A stretch of DNA of 64,000 nt from Candidatus Thiodiazotropha sp. (ex Monitilora ramsayi) (GTDB lineage Bacteria; Pseudomonadota; Gammaproteobacteria; Chromatiales; Chromatiaceae): assembly GCA_025655595.1 (NCBI GenBank), contig JAHXIO010000005.1, positions 782,916 to 846,915 of the forward strand. The letters are read 5' to 3'. A program made the translations under genes and the position numbers. The stretch's first letter is position 1. Each line of letters begins with the position of its first letter. Of the stretch, positions 57,392-64,000 are shown one piece after another. The notes under the pieces are model-generated. The model did no database searches. It was given only the letters and a program-made list of their open reading frames with translations, and was not told where the DNA came from.

Positions 57392-58348
57392 TTATACCTG
57401 ATAAGTATCTTTTGTCAGCTCCTTCGGCAGAGAAAATACCACCTCTTCCTGTTTTCCTGATTTTTCGATTACGCTTTTCACGCCGATTCTCTTCAGTTGT
57501 TTGACCACGTTCTCTACCAGTATTTCCGGTGCTGATGCGCCTGCGGTCACTCCGATCACGTTAGCTGACTGGAGCCATTCGGTTTTTATATCGTCAGCGC
57601 CATCGATCAGGTAGGCGGTCGTGCCGTACTTAATCGAGATCTCCTTTAACCTGTTTGAGTTGGAGCTGTTAGGAGATCCCACTACCAGCACGAGATCGCA
57701 CGCTTCGGCCAGTTCTTTAACCGCATCCTGACGGTTTTGTGTGGCGTAACAAATATCCTTCTTCTTGGGCCCCGTGATATTCGGAAAACGCTTGCGCAGT
57801 TCCTTTATGACCTGTTCCGTATCATCGATGGACAGGGTAGTCTGTGTCACGTAAGCGACCTTCTCTGGATTGCCTATTTCCAGTTGTTCGACATCTTCCT
57901 TGTTGACCACCAAGTGGATATGCGATGAATCGTCTCCCTTGGTGCATTGGCCCATGGTACCTTCCACTTCCGGGTGACCTCGATGACCGATCAGAATCAC
58001 TTCGTATCCATCTCTACATCGCCTGGCCACTTCCAGATGGACCTTTGTGACCAGAGGGCAGGTGGCGTCGAAAACCCTTAACGCTCTTTTTGATGCCTCC
58101 TGGCGAACGGCTTGAGAGACACCGTGCGCACTAAAGATGACTGTATTGCCGTCAGGCACGTCATCCAATTCATCGACAAAAATGGCGCCTCTTTGACGCA
58201 GGCTCTCGACAACAAATCGATTATGCACCACTTCGTGCCGCACATAGATGGGAGCGCCCAGTTGCTCCAGTGCGCGCTCGACAATCTCAATTGCCCGATC
58301 GACACCGGCGCAAAAACCTCGTGGGTTGGCTAGAAGAATCTGTTCCAT
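57392..58348 (-). CDS. ispH: 4-hydroxy-3-methylbut-2-enyl diphosphate reductase
   Basis: 318 aa. Produces IPP and DMAPP in the MEP pathway; binds an iron-sulfur cluster through cysteines in [22 protein letters not shown] and [14 protein letters not shown] and [10 protein letters not shown] are the substrate motifs. It follows fkpB by two bases. Confidence 0.97.
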   Translation of the reverse strand: MEQILLANPRGFCAGVDRAIEIVERALEQLGAPIYVRHEVVHNRFVVESLRQRGAIFVDELDDVPDGNTVIFSAHGVSQAVRQEASKRALRVFDATCPLVTKVHLEVARRCRDGYEVILIGHRGHPEVEGTMGQCTKGDDSSHIHLVVNKEDVEQLEIGNPEKVAYVTQTTLSIDDTEQVIKELRKRFPNITGPKKKDICYATQNRQDAVKELAEACDLVLVVGSPNSSNSNRLKEISIKYGTTAYLIDGADDIKTEWLQSANVIGVTAGASAPEILVENVVKQLKRIGVKSVIEKSGKQEEVVFSLPKELTKDTYQV

Positions 58349-58350
58349 AA

Positions 58351-58800
58351 CTATGCAGGGGGTTCTACATCGATGATGGTTGCTTTAAAGAGAAATATTT
58401 TGCCGCTTAAAGGATGATTGAAATCGGCTTGTAGCCTAGCAGGTTCAACATCAACCACGAGGCCGGCCACCTCTTCTCCGTCAGGTGTCGTGAAACCGAT
58501 TATCAGATCTTTACACAGTACCATATCCTTGGGAAATTGAGATCGGTCGATCCATTGCAGGTTCTCCTGCCGTCTGGGGCCATAGACTTCGTCACCTGAC
58601 ATCTCCAGGGTCCGTTCATCACCAGCTTGCAGATTAAGAAGAGCCTCCTCCAACGGTGCCTCCATAGTGCCGTCACCCAGGGTAAAGAAGAGTGTTTCAT
58701 CCTCATAGGTTGAAACAACCTCATTGCCATCGGGCAGCGTCATCGCATAGTGCAGCGTTACCCGGCTGCCGTGAGTAATCCTGTGCTTCTGCTTAGACAT
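58351..58800 (-). CDS. fkpB: FKBP-type peptidyl-prolyl isomerase (SlpA/FkpB)
   Basis: 149 aa, cytoplasmic FKBP of the SlyD/SlpA type: [39 protein letters not shown] and DEVYGP form the FKBP core with a flap insert; no metal-binding tail. Its usual neighbour ispH follows two bases later; a Rossmann protein is directly upstream. Confidence 0.94.
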   Translation of the reverse strand: MSKQKHRITHGSRVTLHYAMTLPDGNEVVSTYEDETLFFTLGDGTMEAPLEEALLNLQAGDERTLEMSGDEVYGPRRQENLQWIDRSQFPKDMVLCKDLIIGFTTPDGEEVAGLVVDVEPARLQADFNHPLSGKIFLFKATIIDVEPPA

Positions 58801-58802
58801 GA

Positions 58803-59570
58803 TTATACCGAGGTGGTTTCCGGTTGCAGTGTCTGTAAGGTTGTCAGATCCAGTCCCAGAGAATGCGCATGATTAAGCGCTCTTGCAAGACGTGCCGGTG
58901 CGCTACGTCCCATACATTTGTGTTCCGGGTCACCTTCGAAGGCTTCCACCATTCTATCGATGAGACTTGAGGTGTCGAAGGAAACCCCCGTGAGGCCTTC
59001 CTGAAGTTGAACAATTTCCTTTGCTACATCGGTGGCGAATGGCCGATGTTCGCTCCAAAGCGCTCCGACCGTACCGCCGGTTTTAAGTCCCGCGATGTTG
59101 GTGGTGAGGATATAGAGATTCTTCACCACCAGGTCTCTGAGCAGCTCGTTGTCGGAGGTCAATATCCTGTATGGGATCGATACCTTACCCAGTGCCTGTG
59201 AGACCAACTCCGCCTCCGGACCGTAGACAGGTGAGGGGATAATAACCTTGGCATCCATACCTGGCTTCTTTTCAAACCAGATGGAAATGACTGTCGGATC
59301 CGGGACTCCCTCCCAGTCGTTTGGCAGTAATTCATTCTGCAGCAGACAAAGTTTCGAACGCCAGATTTCCGGAATAGCACTCAAGACAGGTTGCAGGTCG
59401 TTCTCTCCAACTGCCACGACTACCAGTCGAGGTTGGCTGATCGATGCGGCTGCAGCGACCATGTCGGTATCACGCGTCACGGGGTGAACGCTGTAACCCA
59501 ACTTCAGGAAACCCCGCGCGAAGACACCGCCGATTTCACCCACCCCGATTAGAACAATCTCTTTTCCCAT
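58803..59570 (-). CDS. NAD(P)-binding Rossmann protein, ketopantoate-reductase-like
   Basis: 255 aa from the ATG at 59570. Dinucleotide motif LIGVGEIGGVFARGF and a C-terminal helical region (KNLYILTTNIAGLK, SSLIDRMVEAF, PARLARALNHAHSLGLDL) with the shape of the 6-phosphogluconate-DH-like C-terminal domain. A typical reductase family, but I cannot give a substrate; PanE is the nearest guess and is not secure. It is two bases upstream of fkpB, likely in one operon with ispH. Confidence 0.65.
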   Translation of the reverse strand: MGKEIVLIGVGEIGGVFARGFLKLGYSVHPVTRDTDMVAAAASISQPRLVVVAVGENDLQPVLSAIPEIWRSKLCLLQNELLPNDWEGVPDPTVISIWFEKKPGMDAKVIIPSPVYGPEAELVSQALGKVSIPYRILTSDNELLRDLVVKNLYILTTNIAGLKTGGTVGALWSEHRPFATDVAKEIVQLQEGLTGVSFDTSSLIDRMVEAFEGDPEHKCMGRSAPARLARALNHAHSLGLDLTTLQTLQPETTSV

Positions 59571-59786
59571 TATGACTATCTTAAAGCTCAATTTTCGTAG
59601 GCGGCATCATAGCGGATTTGACGGGAAATCCTAAACAACTAGATAGTCACGTGGAAATCGTGGATATGTGAATGATGAAATGAGGGTGGAACATTCTTAC
59701 TCAATCAGCATGGCTAACCCGCAGTGAAAAAAGCGTCAGCCCTCCGATCGATTAGAGCGGGAAGTTATGGGAGCAACAAAGTGTAA

Positions 59787-59927
59787 TCAGTTAAGGATTT
59801 CCTGAGAGAAAAAGAGGAATCCTAAAGAGACGACCAACACAGTCACGGCTGCGTACTGAGCCAGAATACAGATACCCGGTAGGTCGTTGCAGACCTTGCT
59901 GAACCGGCAGAGCTTACAGTTCTTCAT
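59787..59927 (-). CDS. Small Cys-rich single-helix membrane protein
   Basis: 46 aa from the ATG at 59927, with AGAGG eight bases before it. Cys pattern: C4-x2-C7-x5-C13-x6-C20 (CKLC...VC...IC), then a single membrane helix (ILAQYAAVTVLVVSLGFLFF) and a short tail. The four cysteines could bind zinc or an iron-sulfur cluster. It is too short for ordinary ORF calling. It overlaps the preceding small gene by 14 bases, and its neighbour on the plus strand starts 290 bases away. Family not recognised. Confidence 0.55.
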   Translation of the reverse strand: MKNCKLCRFSKVCNDLPGICILAQYAAVTVLVVSLGFLFFSQEILN

Positions 59928-60063
59928 ACCATATACCTCTCAAACTGCGGAGGTCGTCATGCACACCAACGGGGTAGAAGCGACCTGAACTGAAGTAGTT
60001 GTCATCCCTGTAAAGACTGGTGCCAACGACCGCTTGGCGGCTTTTCCGTATACCGGCACGCAT
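59914..60063 (-). CDS. Small hypothetical protein overlapping the Cys-rich membrane protein gene
   Basis: 49 aa from the ATG at 60063, with GAGG eight bases upstream. Basic and arginine-rich (RAGIRKSRQAVV, then YRDDNYFSSGRFYPVG and RSLRGIWYEEL). Its stop falls 14 bases inside the next small gene in another frame, implying translational coupling. The frame stays open upstream as far as a TAG just before 60120 with no ATG, so a longer form with a different start is conceivable. Unrecognised. Confidence 0.45.
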   Translation of the reverse strand: MRAGIRKSRQAVVGTSLYRDDNYFSSGRFYPVGVHDDLRSLRGIWYEEL

Positions 60064-60216
60064 CAGAATATCCTCGCACAGATTGCCGTCTGGAGACAGA
60101 AGTTTTCTGTAAAAAAACGCCTAAAGCTTTCTAAGTGTATGGTTTAAAAAGACTTTTATATCAGCGGGGATCGTTATACCATGTCTTTTTTTTAGCCTGT
60201 CAGGCGGAGACGTAAG

Positions 60217-60549
60217 ATGTTGATTGAAGGTCCACTCAAGATCGGAGTGTTGGATGATCCGGAGCAACCGGGACGCGAGCTCCATATCGATTTCACCGCG
60301 GAATTCCAGGCGCTGGAACAACAGGCACAGTCGGCGGCAATCGAGCGATACCTGGCCGAGCTTCAGCGGGGTATCGGTTCGCTGTCTGCAGATGACCCAA
60401 ATCGGGCCGGTATGCTGATCATTCAGCAGATTACCGAGCAGCTTTTGCCTCATGTCTCAAGTGGTGATCTGGAGTTAAATGAGACCATTATTGTGGAGAT
60501 GGGCAGGGATCACTCCAGCGATTCCCTGATGAGCCTGCTCAATTCATGA
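60217..60549 (+). CDS. Hypothetical protein upstream of the CnoX-like gene
   Basis: 110 aa, acidic, soluble and helical, with the stretch QQAQSAAIERYLAELQRGIGSL and LIIQQITEQLLPHVSSGDLELNETI. No motif I recognise. The stop overlaps the start of the next gene (four bases), which makes it a probable partner or regulator of the thioredoxin-fold protein. GGCGGAG lies before the ATG. Confidence 0.75.
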   Translation: MLIEGPLKIGVLDDPEQPGRELHIDFTAEFQALEQQAQSAAIERYLAELQRGIGSLSADDPNRAGMLIIQQITEQLLPHVSSGDLELNETIIVEMGRDHSSDSLMSLLNS

Positions 60550-61409
60550 CCGCCTCCGCCTATATCCTGGAAGGCACCGTAGAGAATTTTGACCGCCTGG
60601 TACTGGAGAACTCCCGGCGCGGCCTGGTGCTGGTCGATTTCTGGGCGCCCTGGGTGGGGCCGTCGTTGAAACAGCGCGAAATACTGATCGATCTGGCTGA
60701 ACGCTATGCCGGCAGGTTTCTGCTGGTGTCGGTCAATACCGACGATCAGAAGCCCCTGGCCGAGCGTTTCGGGGTGCGCAGCCTGCCGTCGTTCAAGCTC
60801 TTTCATCGGGGAGAGATGGTGGCGGAGTATCATGGCGTGCAGCCGGAGGCCGACTACCCGCGTATCATCGAAAACTATGCCGAGAAGCAGTTGGATGACA
60901 CCAGCCGTCAGGCCATCGCCACCTGGCAGGCAGGCGAGCCCGACAAGGCATTGCAACTGCTCGCCGAAGCGGCAGTGAATGCGCCGGACCAGCTGGCCTA
61001 TCCTGCCCTGATGACCAAGATCCTCATGCGGCAGGAACGCTACCGGGACGCCCACACTCTGCTGGGCGCATTGCCCCCAGCTGCTCAGGAGTCGGTCGAG
61101 CTGAGAAATCTATACGCCAATCTGGATATTATCGTGACTGCGCAGGATGCAGACGAGCCCGATGTTCTGCGACAGCGGCTAGACTCGACACCGGAGGATG
61201 CCGATACCCAGTACGCCCTGGCCGCCGTCTCTTTGCTGAAGGACGATATGGAGGCCGCCCTCGAACTTCTACTCGAGCTGGCCAGAACCCAACCCCGTTA
61301 CCGCAACGGTATCGCCCGCAAGGGTATGCGTGCCGTACTCGATCAACTGGATGCCCAGGACGAGCAGGTGGCACGCTACCGGCGTGAACTCTACCGCCTC
61401 GACTATTGA
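60546..61409 (+). CDS. cnoX: Thioredoxin-fold TPR protein, CnoX (YbbN)-like
   Basis: 287 aa. Thioredoxin-like domain (about 1-110) where the active site CxxC is replaced: [10 protein letters not shown] stands for [23 protein letters not shown] is the cis-Pro strand. The rest (about 120-285) is TPR-like helical repeats ending in the family tail [11 protein letters not shown] and RRELYRLDY. In E. coli CnoX acts as a chaperedoxin that protects substrates from over-oxidation and transfers them to GroEL; the E. coli protein also lacks a CxxC. A small upstream gene overlaps it. Confidence 0.85.
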   Translation: MTASAYILEGTVENFDRLVLENSRRGLVLVDFWAPWVGPSLKQREILIDLAERYAGRFLLVSVNTDDQKPLAERFGVRSLPSFKLFHRGEMVAEYHGVQPEADYPRIIENYAEKQLDDTSRQAIATWQAGEPDKALQLLAEAAVNAPDQLAYPALMTKILMRQERYRDAHTLLGALPPAAQESVELRNLYANLDIIVTAQDADEPDVLRQRLDSTPEDADTQYALAAVSLLKDDMEAALELLLELARTQPRYRNGIARKGMRAVLDQLDAQDEQVARYRRELYRLDY

Positions 61410-61413
61410 CATA

Positions 61414-62766
61414 ATGACTATGACAGAGACACCCCCCCATATCGGTTTCGTCAGCCTCGGCTGCCCGAAGAATCTGGTCGATTCCGAACGCATCCTCAGC
61501 CGACTGCGAGCCGAGGGTTACGAACTCTCCGATACCTATGAGGGGGCGGACCTGGTGGTGGTCAACACCTGCGGTTTTATCGATGCCGCTGTGGAGGAGT
61601 CCCTCGATGCCATCGGCGAGGCACTGGAGGAGAACGGCCGGGTTATCGTCACCGGTTGTCTGGGTAAGGACGAGGCCCGTATCCGTGGCTCTCATCCCCA
61701 GGTGCTGTCTGTTACCGGCCCGCATGCCTACGAGGAGGTCATGGAAGCCGTACATGCGGTACTGCCGGCCCCCCACGATCCCTTCACCAGCCTGTTGCCG
61801 CCGGAGGGCATTAAGCTGACGCCCAGGCATTTCGCCTATCTAAAAATCTCAGAGGGGTGTAACCATAGCTGCAGCTTCTGCATCATTCCCGATCTGCGCG
61901 GGCCTTTGATCAGCCGTCCTATTGGCGAGGTGATGCAGGAGGCGGAGCGCCTGGTGGAGTCGGGTGTTCGGGAATTGCTGGTGGTCTCCCAGGATACCAG
62001 CGCCTACGGAGTCGATCTCAAATACCGTCCCGATTTCTGGCAGGGGAGGCCCCTGCAGAGCCGTATCCGTGACCTGGCGGCTGCCCTCGGTGAGCTGCCC
62101 GCCTGGATCAGGCTCCACTATGTCTATCCCTACCCCCATGTGGACGACCTGATCCCGTTGATGGCCGAGGGGCTGGTATTACCCTATCTCGATATGCCCC
62201 TGCAGCACGGCAACCAGCGGGTGTTACAGTCGATGAAGCGGCCCGCAGCCACCGAGAAGGTGTTGTCCCGCATCTCCCACTGGCGCAATCAGTGCCCCGA
62301 ACTGACCCTGCGCAGCACCTTTATTGTCGGATTCCCCGGAGAGACGGAGGCGGAGTTCGAGGAGCTGCTCGATTTCCTGCGCGAGGCACAACTCGACCGG
62401 GTCGGCTGTTTCGCCTACTCCCCGGTGGAGGGTGCTCAGGCCAACGCATTGCCGGGTGCGCTGCCGGATGAGGTCAGAGAGGATCGCCGCGCCCGCTTCA
62501 TGCAGGTACAGAGTGAGATCAGCCGACAACGGTTGGCTGAGAAGATCGGCAGTGAAACCATCGTGCTGGTGGACGAAGTTAAGGAGAAACAGGTGGTGGC
62601 GCGAAGCAGTGCCGATGCACCGGAGATCGACGGCCGGGTCTTCATTCCCGGTGCCTGGGAGCTGGAGCCGGGGGACTTTATCCGCGTGAGGATTACCGGG
62701 GCGACGGCCCACGATCTACAGGCGGTACCCCTGGAAACTGAAGAGGACCAGGGCGACAGGCCCTAA
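61414..62766 (+). CDS. rimO: Ribosomal protein S12 methylthiotransferase RimO
   Basis: 450 aa from the ATG at 61414 ([11 protein letters not shown]). N-terminal cluster-binding domain with [10 protein letters not shown] and [10 protein letters not shown], then the radical SAM motif [24 protein letters not shown] and a C-terminal TRAM domain (about 375-440). Adds a methylthio group to Asp88 of S12. Follows the CnoX-like gene by four bases. Confidence 0.97.
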   Translation: MTMTETPPHIGFVSLGCPKNLVDSERILSRLRAEGYELSDTYEGADLVVVNTCGFIDAAVEESLDAIGEALEENGRVIVTGCLGKDEARIRGSHPQVLSVTGPHAYEEVMEAVHAVLPAPHDPFTSLLPPEGIKLTPRHFAYLKISEGCNHSCSFCIIPDLRGPLISRPIGEVMQEAERLVESGVRELLVVSQDTSAYGVDLKYRPDFWQGRPLQSRIRDLAAALGELPAWIRLHYVYPYPHVDDLIPLMAEGLVLPYLDMPLQHGNQRVLQSMKRPAATEKVLSRISHWRNQCPELTLRSTFIVGFPGETEAEFEELLDFLREAQLDRVGCFAYSPVEGAQANALPGALPDEVREDRRARFMQVQSEISRQRLAEKIGSETIVLVDEVKEKQVVARSSADAPEIDGRVFIPGAWELEPGDFIRVRITGATAHDLQAVPLETEEDQGDRP

Positions 62767-62826
62767 GTGGGATGATTTCGGCGCCTCCCTGCGCCGGCCA
62801 ACCAGTTGGATTGTCTCGCGACGACT

Positions 62827-63030
62827 TCAGGAAAAGGCGCTGCCGCTGCTCCTGCCCAGTTTCTTCAGGATCATCGCCAGCGGGCAGAAGCCGGTAAAGG
62901 CGGACTGTAGCAGGTTGATGCCTACGAAAGCGGTGAAATAGAGCCAGTAGGGATGATGGTAATGGGAGAGCACCACACTTACGAGAATGGCGAAGCCCGC
63001 GAAGGCCAGAACAATACGGTCGATATTCAT
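62827..63030 (-). CDS. DUF2892 small membrane protein
   Basis: 67 aa with two membrane helices ([15 protein letters not shown] and [16 protein letters not shown]) and the DUF2892 ending [13 protein letters not shown]. Family found in YgaP-type rhodaneses and small standalone proteins linked to sulfur/persulfide stress. Promoter and operator-like dyad lie upstream at 63131-63160. Confidence 0.9.
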   Translation of the reverse strand: MNIDRIVLAFAGFAILVSVVLSHYHHPYWLYFTAFVGINLLQSAFTGFCPLAMILKKLGRSSGSAFS

Positions 63031-63130
63031 GGATTTGCCTCTAAGCTAATAGTTGTAGATCCTAATAAAAAAATCACCTCTGAAGGGTGACGGGATCGCC
63101 AGAAAACTACCCACGATCACTAAGTGGCCG

Positions 63131-63160
63131 ATATATTAGCACTATCTAATATATAGTCAA
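63131..63160 (-). promoter_or_regulatory. Promoter of the DUF2892 gene covered by a perfect dyad (operator candidate)
   Basis: ATATATTAG (63131-63139) and CTAATATAT (63146-63154) are perfect inverted 9-mers with a 6-base spacer. On the minus strand TTGACT (63155-63160) and TAATAT (63133-63138) form a sigma70 promoter with 16-base spacing, so the dyad lies exactly across spacer and -10. Such placement is typical of repressor sites. An ArsR-type regulator (BigR/SqrR/YgaV class) would fit the DUF2892 gene it controls, but that is inference. Confidence 0.6.
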
Positions 63161-63174
63161 GGACAGCCTAATCG

Positions 63175-64000
63175 ATGACGACGACCCGGGACGATACGAC
63201 CGCACAGCGCGACTGGCTCCTGCGGTTGCTGGATCTGCCCGATGCCTTTCCTCACGGCAGCGAGGGGGGCGAGCATATCGAGACCCATATCTCCCATCTG
63301 CTGCTGGTGGGGGAATACGCCTACAAGATCAAAAAGCCCGTCGATCTCGGGTTCCTCGATTTCTCCACCCTGGAGAAGCGGCGTATCTGCTGTGAGGAGG
63401 AGCTGAGGCTCAATGGTCGACTGGCGCCGGACCTCTACCTGGCTGTGGTTCCGATTCACGGTTCGCCGGAAAGGCCGACCCTCGAAACCGGAGGGCCGGT
63501 GTTGGAGTACGCGGTAAAGATGCGCCGTTTCCGGCAGCGTGATCTGCTCAACGAAAGCTTGCCGGATCGGGACGAGATTCTGGTCCTTGCCGGCCAAATT
63601 GCGGAGTTTCATCAGCAGGCCCACACGGCGGAAGCCGGGTCTGATTTCGGCACCCCGGCATCGGTCTACCAGCCCATGGAGGAGAATTTCCGGCAGATAC
63701 GCATGCAGCGGCACCCGTTGTTGGAGATCGACCGGCTCAATGCCCTGCAGGTCTTGAGCGAGGAATTTATCGAATCGGCAAGGGATATTCTGCAGGAGCG
63801 TAGAGAGAGCGGCCATATCCGCGAGTGTCATGGCGATCTCCATCTGGGCAACATCACCCGCTTCGAGGACCGGCTGACCCCCTTTGACGGCATTGAATTC
63901 AACCCGGGGTTGCGTTGGATCGACACCCTGAGCGATCTCGCCTTTCTCTTGATGGACCTGCAGCATCGGGGCCTGGATGGTCTGGCGGATCTGTTGCTCA
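63175..64000 (+). CDS. Aminoglycoside-phosphotransferase-like kinase, C-terminal part beyond window
   Basis: 275 codons in the window, then cut off. YKIKKPVDLGFLDFSTLEKR near residue 50 (a Lys of the ATP site), EYAVKMRRF, then the catalytic loop ECHGDLHLGNI and the metal segment FDGIEFNPGLRWID, both typical of the APH/choline-kinase family. The family member with this N-terminus usually continues into an AAA-type ATPase domain in one protein of about 510 aa; that half is outside the window. Substrate unknown; drug resistance should not be assumed. The start codon lies 20 bases beyond the dyad. Confidence 0.85.
   Translation, partial: MTTTRDDTTAQRDWLLRLLDLPDAFPHGSEGGEHIETHISHLLLVGEYAYKIKKPVDLGFLDFSTLEKRRICCEEELRLNGRLAPDLYLAVVPIHGSPERPTLETGGPVLEYAVKMRRFRQRDLLNESLPDRDEILVLAGQIAEFHQQAHTAEAGSDFGTPASVYQPMEENFRQIRMQRHPLLEIDRLNALQVLSEEFIESARDILQERRESGHIRECHGDLHLGNITRFEDRLTPFDGIEFNPGLRWIDTLSDLAFLLMDLQHRGLDGLADLLL

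Noticed and set aside
60121..60453. 110-codon antisense frame over the gene upstream of the CnoX-like gene
   Set aside because: The plus-strand frame has a ribosome site and a four-base overlap with the next gene; the antisense frame has neither.
63157..63966. 269-codon antisense frame at the right edge
   Set aside because: Antisense to a kinase frame with HGDLHLGN-type catalytic residues on the plus strand.

Overview
The window looks like a chromosomal segment from a free-living or symbiotic gammaproteobacterium. I base this on gene order: thiO-fimT-pilVWX-pilY1-pilE-ispH-fkpB, pilU/pilT-yggS-proC-yggT-yggU and rpmG-rpmB-radC-coaBC-algC-argB-pyrE are all Pseudomonas/Chromatiales-like arrangements. 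SlmA, MltF, PldA, IspB and a long membrane-anchored AlgC fit the same picture. A sulfur-oxidising Chromatiales relative (Sedimenticola/Thiodiazotropha-like) is my guess. It is an inference and not proven by any gene here.

Layout. 0-5 kb: the N-terminal part of a substrate-binding/PAS sensor, then guaB and guaA (GMP synthesis) with a clear sigma70 promoter and an intercistronic hairpin. 5.3-6 kb: a ParE toxin with a Phd-type antitoxin whose start looks damaged. 6.2-9.1 kb: an oxidoreductase, an aminotransferase and a convergent lpxA, matching the GnnA/GnnB/LpxA route to lipid A built on diamino-glucosamine. 9.3-14.1 kb: a sparse, decaying accessory stretch with a tRNA-Gly pseudogene, a small aspartic protease, an EF-hand protein, a ParE tail relic, a DUF3604 protein, and a cytochrome c plus flavoprotein pair that are both pseudogenes. 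14.3-19 kb: tadA, pldA, mltF, tRNA-Ser, tRNA-Pro, ispB. 19.3-23.5 kb: a GldA/F/G-like ABC operon ending in mutM. 23.7-27.4 kb: an orphan hydantoinase-A gene, an EAL-HDOD protein and ribosomal genes rpmB-rpmG.

27.8-36.9 kb: radC, coaBC, algC, argB, slmA, a DUF4124 protein, a TSUP permease and pyrE; dut is absent from its usual place between coaBC and algC. 37-42 kb: an AmpG-like permease, a TauE/SafE-family membrane protein, a DUF4426 protein and a solitary bacterial dynamin-like GTPase. 41.7-46.6 kb: yggU-yggT-proC-yggS divergent from the twitching ATPases pilT and pilU. 46.8-49.7 kb: small unknown proteins, an ankyrin lipoprotein, DUF1820, tRNA-Thr and thiO. 49.9-57.4 kb: a complete minor-pilin/PilY1 operon that probably primes the fibre retracted by PilT/PilU. 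57.4-62.8 kb: ispH, fkpB, a Rossmann protein, two overlapping tiny genes, a CnoX-like thioredoxin-fold protein with a new partner, and rimO. The window ends with a DUF2892 membrane protein, whose promoter is covered by a perfect AT-rich dyad, and the start of an aminoglycoside-phosphotransferase-like kinase.

No CRISPR array, intact insertion sequence, prophage or rRNA was seen. The points most worth a second look are the GnnAB-LpxA group, the tRNA-Gly pseudogene and the decayed redox pair, the overlapping small genes at 59.8-60.1 kb, and the dyad operator at 63.1 kb.
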